NCBI RefSeq assembly: GCF_001423125.1
Contig: NZ_LMNW01000001.1
Location: 267,944-331,943, forward strand
Length of the DNA stretch: 64,000 nucleotides
Reading direction: 5' to 3'
Origin: Duganella sp. Leaf126
GTDB lineage: Bacteria > Pseudomonadota > Gammaproteobacteria > Burkholderiales > Burkholderiaceae_D
Shown here piece after piece: positions 16,441 to 24,214 of this stretch. Below the pieces are notes generated by a model. It searched no databases. It saw only the letters and a list, made by a program, of their open reading frames with translations, and had not been told where the DNA came from. Every line of letters starts with the position of its first letter. The stretch's first letter is position 1. The position numbers were made by a program, and so were the translations under genes.

Positions 16441-17279
16441 TTTTTTCTGAATTTGGCGCAGGGGTCGGGACGTTCCTGCGTGCTCAGCGCATAAATTCGA
16501 TCGTAGCGGCCGGCATCATTGCCCGGCTCCACGTAGCCTTCGGCGCGCACCGTCAGTATAGGCTGCACCAGGTTTAACCAGCGCGCGACTCCGATATCGG
16601 TGCGCACATGGCCGTTGCCGGCGATCAGCACCACGTCGCGCGGGCGCTGCTCGCGGATGATGCGGGCCATCCAGATATCGCGCGCCAGCTGCGCATCGAC
16701 CATGCCGTCCACCATCATTGCCGGCAACATGCCGCAGTGGCCGGCCGCGATCTGGCGCTGCTGGGCGGCGCGCAGGTCGGCCGGCAGCGGCTGGTCCAGC
16801 CGGTAATCCTTGATGCCCTGCGCATCGAACGCCGCTTTCAGGCCGTCGCGCACCACACGCGAGGCGTCGGCGCGCGACAGGTTGCCCGCCACCAGCGGCA
16901 GGTGGTAGGTCAGCGCCAGCTGGATCACCGGGTAGTACAGCTGCCAGTCCCAGCGTGGCCCGTTGACGACCTGGATCACGCATTGCGCGTCGAGGCAGCC
17001 TTTTTGCGCCTTGTCGAGCAGATCCTGGTTTTCACGGTCGAACTGCTCCATGACGATGGCCGGCCGCCAGCCCGCCTCGACCCGCTGGCGCAGCAGCTCG
17101 TAGCGCAGGCGGTGCCCCTGGCGGTTGTCGTGCACCTCGCCCAGCAACAGCACCTGCGGGTTCGGGACTTCCGGCGCGGGCACGGCGGCAGCAGACACCG
17201 CGCCGGGCTGGGCGCCGCCGGCACAGCCGTTCAACAGTGCGAGGGTGGCAAGTGTGGCGCCGCCACACCAAAACCGCAT
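16437..17279 (-). CDS. ChaN family lipoprotein (heme-binding, iron-related)
   Basis: A lipoprotein of about 280 residues with the ChaN/Tiki-like EreA fold. From the ATG at 17279 the signal peptide is MRFWCGGATLATLALLNGC, giving a lipidated cysteine at residue 19. Conserved blocks are VLLLGEVHDNRQGH near 46-59, IVMEQFDRENQ, and DVVLIAGNGHVRTDIGV near the end, which contain the family's catalytic-like Glu/His residues. ChaN of Campylobacter binds heme at the outer membrane. An upstream ATG at 17342 would add a 21-residue basic extension that does not fit a signal peptide. No Fur box was recognised. Confidence 0.87.
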   Translation of the reverse strand: MRFWCGGATLATLALLNGCAGGAQPGAVSAAAVPAPEVPNPQVLLLGEVHDNRQGHRLRYELLRQRVEAGWRPAIVMEQFDRENQDLLDKAQKGCLDAQCVIQVVNGPRWDWQLYYPVIQLALTYHLPLVAGNLSRADASRVVRDGLKAAFDAQGIKDYRLDQPLPADLRAAQQRQIAAGHCGMLPAMMVDGMVDAQLARDIWMARIIREQRPRDVVLIAGNGHVRTDIGVARWLNLVQPILTVRAEGYVEPGNDAGRYDRIYALSTQERPDPCAKFRKK

Positions 17280-17544
17280 GCTGTTTTTCACAATTTTTCT
17301 GCCTGTTTTTCGTAATTGTTTGATTTGATGTCGGTAATTCATTGCGTACTCTGCAGCTTATGTCACACTGTTGGTGCGCTGCAATAATAAATTTCTATTA
17401 AATAAACTAACATAGCAATATGTTATGAATTGTGGTTAAATAGCGGTTCGGTCAGTTACCAACCCGATCTGGCGCAAGAATTATAGAAATAGTTCATTAG
17501 AAGCTGGTTAAACCTTGCGCCCAGTACAGTTTCAGGAGTGTCAT
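17280..17544. promoter_or_regulatory. AT-rich divergent promoter region of chaN and the PEP-CTERM-like gene
   Basis: The 265 bases between these divergent genes are the most A+T-rich stretch of the window, with runs such as AATAATAAATTTCTATTAAA near 17385 and repeated TTAT/TATG words. It must hold both promoters. I could not assign unique -35/-10 elements. Confidence 0.5.
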
Positions 17545-17877
17545 GTGAAAATTTTATCGTTGTTTGCCACCGCCATCGTTGCGCTGGGTCTGGCGGGCGC
17601 TGCCTCTGCCGAGGTCGCCGCTACGCCTGACGCGCTTGCAACATCGTCGTTCAGCCCTTGCGCGCCCGACACCGCCGACTGCGGCAGCCTCGCCCACAGC
17701 GACGCCGCCCCCACCGCCGCCCAGAGTGCGCCGTACCAACCAGCAGCCAAGGTCGCCAGGGTCGAGGAAGCACCGCTGCCCGTGCCCGAGCTCGAAACAT
17801 CGCTGATGTTCATGCTGGGCCTGCTGGTGCTGGGTCTGACCTCGCGCCGCCGGTCGTCGGAGCGCTTCGACCGCTAG
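17545..17877 (+). CDS. Small PEP-CTERM-like secreted protein
   Basis: A 110-residue protein with a signal peptide (MKILSLFATAIVALGLAG, cleavage after ASA at residue 22), a low-complexity Ala/Pro/Ser middle with two cysteine-containing bits (SPCAPDTADCGS), and a C-terminal sorting-signal shape: VPELETSLMFMLGLLVLGL followed by TSRRRSSER. This matches the PEP-CTERM exosortase signal except that the third position is Leu instead of Pro. The GTG start at 17545 is supported by AGGAG seven bases upstream; an ATG two bases earlier is followed at once by TGA. A terminator follows. No exosortase gene is in the window. Confidence 0.75.
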   Translation: MKILSLFATAIVALGLAGAASAEVAATPDALATSSFSPCAPDTADCGSLAHSDAAPTAAQSAPYQPAAKVARVEEAPLPVPELETSLMFMLGLLVLGLTSRRRSSERFDR

Positions 17878-17905
17878 TCCGTCGCGACGCCCCGTTTTGC
17901 CCCAT

Positions 17906-17931
17906 ATCCCGCCCTGGTGCGGGATTTTTTT
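17906..17931 (+). terminator. Terminator of the PEP-CTERM-like gene
   Basis: ATCCCGC and GCGGGAT pair around a CCTGGT loop and run into a T tract (TTTTTTT). It lies about 30 bases after the gene and touches the stop codon of the convergent histidine kinase gene. Confidence 0.85.
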
Positions 17932-19480
17932 ATGCTGCTGCGACCGGCGTGATGCAGGGCATGCGCAGCGTGAAACAGGCGCCCTGCCCCGGCACGCTGG
18001 CCACCGTCACGGCGCCGCCGAACTGCTTGGCCATCAGGTTGAACACGATGTTGAGTCCCAGGCCCGTACCGCCCTGGCCGCGCCGGGTGGTCACGAACGG
18101 GTCGAACACCTTGTCGATCATGTCGGGGGCGATGCCCTTGCCGTCGTCGCTGACCTGCATTTCCAGCCAGTCGCCCTGGCGCGCCACGCCGATCGTGATG
18201 CGTCCCTCCTGTTCCGGCTCGAACGCATGGTCCACGCAATTGAGCGTCAGGTTGGTCAGCACCTGGGCCAGCGCGCCGGGATAGCTGTCGAGCACCAGGT
18301 CGGGCGGACAGGCGATGCTGACCGTGATCCGGGTTTTCTTGAGCCTGGGCTGCAGGCTCGACACCACCTCGTTGATATAGTCGCGCAGCTCGAAGCGGCG
18401 CCGCGCCTCGCTCACCTGGTCCACCGCGATCTGCTTGAAACTGTGGATCAGGTGGGCCGCGCGGTAGGCGTTGTTCATGATCAGCCGCGTGCTTTCCGCC
18501 GCCGTGTCGAGGTAGGCGGTGATGTCCGACTTCTTGACGTGGCCCTGGGCCACCGCCGCCTGGACCTTCTCGGTCGCTTCCACCAGCACCGAGGCGCTGG
18601 TGAGCGCGATGCCGACCGGGGTATTGATTTCGTGGGCGACACCGGCCACCAGCCCGCCCAGCGACGCCAGCCGTTCGGCCTGGAGCAGCGATTCCTGCGC
18701 CAGCTGCAGCTCGTCGAGCGCGCGGGCCTTGGCCAGTGCCGCCTGGCGCGCCTGCTCCTCGGCGTCGCGGATGCGCTCGATGTTCGACTTGACCTTGCGC
18801 TGGATGGCGTTGAAGCCGCGGATCACATCGCCCAGCTCGTCGCGGCGGTTGTCGGCCAGTTCCTCGACCTCGTCGCTGTTGCGGGTGGCCAGATCCACCA
18901 GGCCGTCGCGCAGCCGCTTAAGCGGGTCGAACACGATGCGCAGCGACAGCGCCAGCGCTGCCACCAGGATCAGATCGAGCAGCAGGACCTCGATCACCTT
19001 GCGCCGCACTTCGGCCGCCAGCGTGGCCTCGATCTGGGCGCGGCTGAAATTGACCACCACCCGGCCCACGATCACCGGCTTGAGGTCGGCGCCGGCAGCG
19101 CCGCCATCGCTGTAGGACAGGTCGGCCACCACCGGCGTACCGCCCACGGCAGCGTCGGTGGTGATCGGCGCCAGCGTACCGTCCGCGCGCCGCAAGCGGC
19201 CCGAGAACAGGCCGACCGAGGTGTCGTACACGCGGATCGAGACCAGTTCGGGCGGCATCATCTCGGCAGTGACGATGTTATCGACCTTGGCCTTGTCCAG
19301 GTCCCACAAGGCCGACGGCAGACTGGTTTGCAGGCGCGCCAGCACGCCCTGGCGCAGCCGCTGGCTGGCCGCCTCGAGTTCCTGCGACAGGCTGTGCTGG
19401 GCATAAGTGCCCGAGATCCCGAGCACCAGGGTGACGATCACCACGAACAGCAGCGTCAGGCGGCCTTGGATCCCGAACAT
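17930..19480 (-). CDS. Membrane sensor histidine kinase
   Basis: A 516-residue sensor kinase. It has a first membrane helix at residues 7-28, a periplasmic domain of about 150 residues, a second helix near 180-202, a HAMP-like linker (FDPLKRLRDGL), a coiled coil (residues about 235-275), and a kinase core. The H-box SLGGLVAGVAHEINTP places the phosphorylated histidine at residue 283. The ATPase has the N-box NLTLNCVDHAFEP, a G1 box VSDDGKGIAPDMIDKVFDPF and a G2 box GGTGLGLNIV. ATG 19480 follows GGGGAG. No response regulator is adjacent; the nearest partners are the divergent HDOD pair. The signal sensed is unknown. Confidence 0.9.
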   Translation of the reverse strand: MFGIQGRLTLLFVVIVTLVLGISGTYAQHSLSQELEAASQRLRQGVLARLQTSLPSALWDLDKAKVDNIVTAEMMPPELVSIRVYDTSVGLFSGRLRRADGTLAPITTDAAVGGTPVVADLSYSDGGAAGADLKPVIVGRVVVNFSRAQIEATLAAEVRRKVIEVLLLDLILVAALALSLRIVFDPLKRLRDGLVDLATRNSDEVEELADNRRDELGDVIRGFNAIQRKVKSNIERIRDAEEQARQAALAKARALDELQLAQESLLQAERLASLGGLVAGVAHEINTPVGIALTSASVLVEATEKVQAAVAQGHVKKSDITAYLDTAAESTRLIMNNAYRAAHLIHSFKQIAVDQVSEARRRFELRDYINEVVSSLQPRLKKTRITVSIACPPDLVLDSYPGALAQVLTNLTLNCVDHAFEPEQEGRITIGVARQGDWLEMQVSDDGKGIAPDMIDKVFDPFVTTRRGQGGTGLGLNIVFNLMAKQFGGAVTVASVPGQGACFTLRMPCITPVAAA

Positions 19481-19678
19481 TGCACGCTCCCCCTTTACGC
19501 TGGATTGGATGGTCAGTATTGAATGTAAGGTAAGCAATGAAACTTGGCAAGAAACGATTGGCCGCCGCTTTCCCGGGCCGTTCGATGACGGTGGCAGACT
19601 TCGGACGTTCTCAATGGTAATATCGATCGCAGTGACGGATATGGCAAAAACGCATCGCGGCAACCTCGGGAGACGGCA

Positions 19679-20023
19679 ATGACAGGCACTTATCATCAAC
19701 TGGCGCTGGCCGACGTCAGGGCGGGCATGGTCCTGTCGGACGTGTTGCTCGACCCGCAGGGCCAGGTACTGCTGCCGCAGGGCACGGTGCTGACCGTCGC
19801 CATGCTGGCGCTGATGCCGCGCCACGGCATCGACATGCTGCCGGTGCTGGCCGGCGATACCTCGCCCGAGCAAGACGCGGCCAACCATGCCCACCATGCG
19901 GCGCGCCTGGTCCACCTGTTCCGCAAGACCGATCCCGACGCCGGCGACGACTGGGCCACCAGCCTGCTGCACCGCTTCGTGCACGACTTCCGCGTCGGCC
20001 GCCAGGAGTCCGACCATGCATAA
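19679..20023 (+). CDS. Small protein resembling the N-terminal module of HD-domain signalling proteins
   Basis: A 114-residue soluble protein. Its first half (LADVRAGMVLSDVLLDPQGQ, then VLLPQGTVLT, then LMPRHGIDMLPV) looks like the short module that precedes HD-GYP domains in many cyclic-di-GMP proteins, where the G-x-V-L-x-x-D and L-L-P-x-G-T words recur. Here it stands alone. The C-terminal half has a conserved-looking LVHLFRKTDP and DWATSLLHRFVHDFR. It overlaps the HDOD gene by eight bases, so the two are probably made together and may act as one split protein. Function is not known. Confidence 0.7.
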   Translation: MTGTYHQLALADVRAGMVLSDVLLDPQGQVLLPQGTVLTVAMLALMPRHGIDMLPVLAGDTSPEQDAANHAHHAARLVHLFRKTDPDAGDDWATSLLHRFVHDFRVGRQESDHA

Positions 20024-20903
20024 CACCGTCTACGACCCCCATGCCGGTGAAGCCGATGCCGGCCACATCATCAGCTACGCCGACGTGGTGCGCAACCTCG
20101 ACGACCTGCCGTCGCTGCCTGCCGTGGTGATGGAACTGCTCAACAGCATCGACCAGGAAGACGTGGACATCGCGGTGCTGGCAAAAAAGGTGTCGCACGA
20201 CCAGGCGCTAACCGCCAAGACGCTGCGGCTGGCCAATTCGTCGCTGTACGGCCTGCAGGTCAAGGTGACCACGATCCAGCAGGCGATTACCTACCTGGGC
20301 TTCCAGACCACGCGCAACCTGATCACCGCCGCTGCGCTCACCGGCTATTTCGCTGCGGGCCACTGCCCCGGTTTCGACGACAAGGCGTTCTGGCGCCATT
20401 CGATTGCCACGGCTGCCTGCGCCAGGGTGCTGGCGCGCCATATGCATTTCAACCAGGATTACGCGTTCACGGCCGGGCTGCTGCACGATATCGGCCGGCT
20501 GGTGCTGGTTTCCTGTTTTCCGAACCAGTATTCGCTGACGCTGGCCTGGCGCGCGCAGCACGACTGCTATCTGCTGGAAGCGGAGCGCCAGGTGCTCGGC
20601 GTCGATCACGTGCAGGCCGGCGTGGCGCTGGCCGGGCACTGGAACTTTTCCGACACCATGCGCCACGCGATTGCCTACCACCACGATCCGGAAGTACCCG
20701 GTGCGGGCTTTTTGGCCACCATCATCCACGTGGCGGACGCGGTCGTGCACGCACTGGACCTGGCGCAGGTGCAGGACGACCTGGTGCCGAAGGTGTCGAA
20801 CGTGGCGTGGACAGCGCTGGGACTCGATGAGGAAATTTATTTGCAGATATTCCGCGAGACGGAATTGCAGTATGACGAGATTGCGATGGTATTACTGAAC
20901 TAG
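20016..20903 (+). CDS. HDOD domain signalling protein
   Basis: A 295-residue protein with a single HDOD domain covering most of its length: LDDLPSLPAVVMELLNSID near residue 29, VAKKVSHDQALTAKTLRLANS-type block, TTIQQAITYLGFQTTRNLI near 88-106, and FTAGLLHDIGRLVLV near 152-166. The HD pair is kept in this last motif. HDOD proteins link environmental sensing to motility, stress or cyclic-di-GMP outputs, but the biochemical activity is usually unproven. The ATG at 20016 lies within the end of the upstream gene and has a CAGGAG site nine bases upstream. Confidence 0.87.
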   Translation: MHNTVYDPHAGEADAGHIISYADVVRNLDDLPSLPAVVMELLNSIDQEDVDIAVLAKKVSHDQALTAKTLRLANSSLYGLQVKVTTIQQAITYLGFQTTRNLITAAALTGYFAAGHCPGFDDKAFWRHSIATAACARVLARHMHFNQDYAFTAGLLHDIGRLVLVSCFPNQYSLTLAWRAQHDCYLLEAERQVLGVDHVQAGVALAGHWNFSDTMRHAIAYHHDPEVPGAGFLATIIHVADAVVHALDLAQVQDDLVPKVSNVAWTALGLDEEIYLQIFRETELQYDEIAMVLLN

Positions 20904-20926
20904 CGCGCGGTCAGCGGCGATGGCAC

Positions 20927-20960
20927 CCTGCCGTGCCGGTCGGAAGACCGGCGCGACAGG
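20927..20960. terminator. Strong hairpin between HDOD and HTH genes
   Basis: A 15-bp stem with two non-Watson-Crick positions (CCTGCCGTGCCGGTC with GACCGGCGCGACAGG) closed by a GGAA tetraloop, between two convergent genes. No T tract follows on either strand, so it may be a transcript-end stabiliser or a bidirectional terminator of a non-canonical kind. Confidence 0.5.
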
Positions 20961-20978
20961 TGCGGAGCGCGGGGCGCA

Positions 20979-21317
20979 TTAGTGATGTGCTACGTTTCCG
21001 GCCGTGGCCTTGTCGTTGGTGGTGCGATCTTCCGGCTTGGGTCGTCCCTGGGCGTCCGACAGGCGGTACTTGGTGCGGCGATCGCCCATCAGGTCACGCA
21101 GGTCACGGATGCTCATGCCCGTCACTTCGTGCATGCGGATCAACAGCGAGGCGCCGACCGGCAGGCGATGGTGGCGGATCTTGCTGATCACGGGCGGCGC
21201 CACTTCCAGCAGGCGCGAGAGCGCGGCGTCGTTTTTCAGTTGCATCTTGCCCAGCAGAATGTCGAGCAGGTGGTTGGGGTTGTAGCTTTCCTGCGATGCG
21301 AGTGCGTGGTGTGCCAT
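20979..21317 (-). CDS. Small helix-turn-helix protein, Oxalobacteraceae-type
   Basis: A 112-residue protein. The middle (LKNDAALSRLLEVAPPVISK, then IRHHRLPVGASLLIRMHEV, then TGMSIRDLRDLMG) has the spacing of a Cro/C1-like five-helix DNA-binding domain, with the recognition helix around PPVISKIRHHR. The C-terminal tail (about residues 85-112) is polar and probably disordered. The gene stands alone, is convergent with the HDOD gene and has an unusually structured, AT-rich 5' region. No target is known; self-regulation is possible. Confidence 0.7.
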   Translation of the reverse strand: MAHHALASQESYNPNHLLDILLGKMQLKNDAALSRLLEVAPPVISKIRHHRLPVGASLLIRMHEVTGMSIRDLRDLMGDRRTKYRLSDAQGRPKPEDRTTNDKATAGNVAHH

Positions 21318-21644
21318 GATGTTTCCTCGTTGGTTGGGTGAACAGATCTTGCTGGTCCGAACTTAAGGAAAACTTAGAGTTTTCAATAATTAACAAATGG
21401 ACGTTCGGACACTTGTTTAATTGCATTTAAAGCAATGTTATTCTATGCGCAAAAGTGGGGCTGTCCGATTGGGCGGCAGAATCAAAGTTGTGCGACATCA
21501 ATCGCCATGTAGAAAACATGGCAACCATGACATTCCAACACAGCGGGCAGCAGCGTGGCGCACGCAAGGCGGGCCGGCCCGGGATTTACGCTAAACTAGC
21601 GCCTGTGCGCACTGCCGCCCCACCCTTCGCGAGTTACCACGCCA
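21318..21644. other. 327-base intergenic region between the HTH gene and phoH
   Basis: No gene is supported. The left half (about 21345-21450) is strongly A+T-rich and holds two inverted repeats described separately; it should contain the HTH gene promoter. The right half returns to high GC and leads to the phoH start. A short palindrome-like GGGCCGGCCC is at about 21571-21580. I saw no tRNA or known regulatory RNA. Confidence 0.5.
21355..21410. promoter_or_regulatory. Nested inverted repeats upstream of the HTH gene
   Basis: Outer arms GTCCGAAC (21355-21362) and GTTCGGAC (21403-21410) are perfect inverted repeats. Between them lies a second palindrome, GAAAACT-TAG-AGTTTTC (21368-21384). The cluster is 38-93 bases upstream of the HTH gene start, where an autoregulatory operator would be expected. 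Binding is inference. Confidence 0.45.
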
Positions 21645-22745
21645 TTGAAAACCAAGACCCCCGTCCAGCCGCAGTATTTTGTCCCCGAGCCGCTCGATAA
21701 CACGCGCCTGGCGCACCTGTGCGGCCCGCTCGACGAAAACCTGCGCCAGATCTCGGCCGCCCTGGACGTCACCATCTTCCGCCGCGGCGAGAAATTCATC
21801 GTCAGCGGTTATAACGCCGAGCGCGCGGTGCAGATCCTCGAAAAGTTCTATGCGGTCGCCAACAAGGTCGTGCCGATCGAGGAGGTGCAGCTGGCCCTGG
21901 TCGAGCAGCGCGCCGGCCTCAATGCCGCAGCAGCGGCGGCGGCAAGCGAAACCGGCGACGCGGCGGCGCCCGCCAGGGAGGCGGCGCGTGCCGTGGCGGC
22001 CGCACCGTTTGTCGAACCGGACATCAACAGCCCGGTCCTGAAAACCCGGCGCGCCGACCTGCGCGGCCGCACGCCGCACCAGATCCGCTACCTGCGCAAT
22101 ATCCTCGAGCACGACATCAGCTTCGGCGTCGGCCCGGCCGGCACCGGCAAAACCTATCTGGCCGTGGCCTGCGCGGTCGATGCGCTCGAACGCGACGCCG
22201 TCAAGCGCATCATCCTGACCCGGCCGGCCGTGGAAGCGGGGGAACGGCTCGGTTTTCTGCCGGGCGACCTGACCCAGAAGGTCGATCCCTATCTGCGCCC
22301 GCTGTACGACGCGCTGTACGACCTGCTCGGCTTCGACCGTACCCAGAAGATGTTCGAAAAACAGGTGATCGAGATCGCCCCGCTGGCCTATATGCGCGGG
22401 CGCACGCTCAACCACGCGTTCGTGATCCTCGACGAGGCGCAGAACACGACCGTCGAGCAGATGAAGATGTTCCTGACCCGCATCGGCTTCGGCAGCAAGG
22501 CCGTGGTCACCGGCGACGTCACCCAGGTCGACCTGCACAAGAGCCAGAAGAGCGGCCTGGTCGATGCGGTCCAGGTGCTGAAAGACGTGCGCGGCGTGGC
22601 CTTCAGCCATTTCACCAGCGAAGATGTGGTGCGCCACCCGCTGGTGGCGCGCATCGTCGATGCCTACGAGACCGCCCACAACCACGAGGCGGAAATCGCC
22701 CCCCTGCTGAAAACCACTGCCCTGAAAAATGTCCGAAAAAAATAG
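21645..22745 (+). CDS. phoH: PhoH-like ATPase
   Basis: A 366-residue P-loop protein of the PhoH family (PhoL type beside ybeY). The Walker A loop is [11 protein letters not shown] near residues 163-173, and the Walker B strand is FVILDEAQN near 262-270. An N-terminal domain of about 100 residues precedes the ATPase, linked by an Ala-rich segment (residues about 90-125). The start is TTG at 21645, because a stop lies 48 bases upstream in frame and no ATG or GTG precedes the conserved N-terminus; no strong ribosome binding site was seen. It overlaps ybeY by 17 bases. A role in RNA metabolism with YbeY is the usual proposal. Confidence 0.9.
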   Translation: MKTKTPVQPQYFVPEPLDNTRLAHLCGPLDENLRQISAALDVTIFRRGEKFIVSGYNAERAVQILEKFYAVANKVVPIEEVQLALVEQRAGLNAAAAAAASETGDAAAPAREAARAVAAAPFVEPDINSPVLKTRRADLRGRTPHQIRYLRNILEHDISFGVGPAGTGKTYLAVACAVDALERDAVKRIILTRPAVEAGERLGFLPGDLTQKVDPYLRPLYDALYDLLGFDRTQKMFEKQVIEIAPLAYMRGRTLNHAFVILDEAQNTTVEQMKMFLTRIGFGSKAVVTGDVTQVDLHKSQKSGLVDAVQVLKDVRGVAFSHFTSEDVVRHPLVARIVDAYETAHNHEAEIAPLLKTTALKNVRKK

Positions 22746-23235
22746 TCCGCCAGCCCACGCGCTGGCCTTGTCGGTGCAATACCCCGACCCGCGCCTGAAA
22801 ACCCTGGTCACCCGCGCCAAGCTCAAGCGCTGGATCGGCGCTGCCCTGTTCGCGCCGGCCGAGCTGACCATCCGCTTCGTCGCTGCCGACGAAGGCCGCA
22901 GCCTGAACCGCGACTACCGCGGCAAGGACTACGCCACCAATGTGCTGACCTTCGCCTACAACGAAGGTGACGAGGCCGGCAATGGCGTGCCCGACGATGA
23001 ACCGACCCGGGCCGACATCATCCTCTGCACCGACGTGCTCGAGCAGGAAGCGGCCGCGCAGCACAAGACCGTGGAAGAACATGTGGCGCACCTGGTCGTG
23101 CACGGGGTGCTGCACGCCCAGGGCTACGACCACGAGGACGACGACGAGGCGGCCGAGATGGAAGCGCTGGAAACCGAGCTGCTGGCCACGCTGGGCTTTG
23201 CCGATCCGTATGCGCAGGAGAAGGCGCACGCGTAA
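22729..23235 (+). CDS. ybeY: Endoribonuclease YbeY (rRNA maturation factor)
   Basis: A 168-residue zinc metalloprotein that takes part in 16S rRNA 3'-end processing and 70S quality control. The zinc motif is complete: [17 protein letters not shown], with the three histidines in H-x3-H-x5-H spacing, near residues 125-141. The upstream family blocks [18 protein letters not shown] and [14 protein letters not shown] are also present. It is embedded in the phoH-ybeY-corC-lnt arrangement that is widely conserved in proteobacteria. Confidence 0.95.
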   Translation: MSEKNSPPAHALALSVQYPDPRLKTLVTRAKLKRWIGAALFAPAELTIRFVAADEGRSLNRDYRGKDYATNVLTFAYNEGDEAGNGVPDDEPTRADIILCTDVLEQEAAAQHKTVEEHVAHLVVHGVLHAQGYDHEDDDEAAEMEALETELLATLGFADPYAQEKAHA

Positions 23236-23329
23236 CGTCCGCGAAACAGCTGGTTTTTTTGACAAAAACTTCTGCCTGCGGCCATTTGGTGTATCCTGTA
23301 CCCCTTCATAACAATGGCTCACGCCTCCT

Positions 23330-24214
23330 ATGCAAGAGCACTCTAGTGGCGTCAAGACTGACGCCAAACCCCACCGGTCGCTGTTCGAACGCCTGACCGC
23401 CTTTATTTCCCCCGAGCCCGAGAACCGCGCGGAACTGCTCGAGGTTCTCCATGACGCCCACGAACGCAAGCTGATCGACGCCGATGCGCTGTCGATGATC
23501 GAGGGCGTGTTCCAGGTCTCCGACCTGTCCGCGCGCGACATCATGGTGCCGCGCTCGCAAATGGACGTGATCGACATTTCGCGCCCGATCGAGGAATGGA
23601 TGCCGATCGTGCTCGCCACCGCCCACTCGCGCTTTCCCGCCACCGAGGGCGAGCGCGACAAGGTAATCGGCATCCTGCTGGCCAAAGACCTGCTGCGCTA
23701 CTATGCCGAGGAATCGTTCGACGTGCGCGCCATGCTGCGCCCGGCCGTGTTCATTCCCGAATCGAAACGCCTGAACGTGCTGCTGCGCGACTTTCGCGCC
23801 ACCCACAACCACATGGCCATCGTGGTCGACGAATACAGCGGCGTATCCGGCCTGATCACGATCGAGGACGTGCTCGAACAGATCGTCGGCGACATCGAGG
23901 ACGAGTACGACTTCGACGAGGAAGAAGACAACATCCTGTCGATCAAGGAAGGCCCGCGCGGTCCGCGCTGGCGCGTCAAGGCGCTGACCGAAATCGAGCA
24001 ATTCAACGAAGAGCTCGACACCGACCTGACCGATGACGATGTCGACACCATCGGCGGCCTGGTCGCCAAGCACCTCTCGCGCATGCCGCACAAGGGCGAC
24101 GTCTTCAACTACCAGGGCTTGCGCTTCGAAGTGCTGCGCGCCGACGCCCGCCAGATCCACGTGCTGCTGGTGGAAAAGCTGCCGGCCACGCCGATCCCGG
24201 ACCCGGTCCCGTAA
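23330..24214 (+). CDS. corC: CorC/HlyC family CBS-domain transporter-associated protein
   Basis: A 294-residue cytoplasmic protein with a CBS pair followed by a CorC_HlyC (transporter-associated) domain. Visible marks are SARDIMVPRSQMDVIDISRP at about residues 66-85, the second CBS region with NHMAIVVDEYSGVSGLITIE, and the acidic linker DIEDEYDFDEEEDN near 188-201. It has no membrane helices, unlike CNNM-type relatives. CorC is linked to magnesium/cobalt efflux in enterobacteria. Its TAATG junction overlaps the lnt start by one base, so the two are coupled. Confidence 0.92.
   Translation: MQEHSSGVKTDAKPHRSLFERLTAFISPEPENRAELLEVLHDAHERKLIDADALSMIEGVFQVSDLSARDIMVPRSQMDVIDISRPIEEWMPIVLATAHSRFPATEGERDKVIGILLAKDLLRYYAEESFDVRAMLRPAVFIPESKRLNVLLRDFRATHNHMAIVVDEYSGVSGLITIEDVLEQIVGDIEDEYDFDEEEDNILSIKEGPRGPRWRVKALTEIEQFNEELDTDLTDDDVDTIGGLVAKHLSRMPHKGDVFNYQGLRFEVLRADARQIHVLLVEKLPATPIPDPVP

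Noticed and set aside
21455..21700. An 81-codon plus-strand frame before phoH
   Set aside because: It runs into the phoH coding sequence in a different frame and shows no protein-like pattern.
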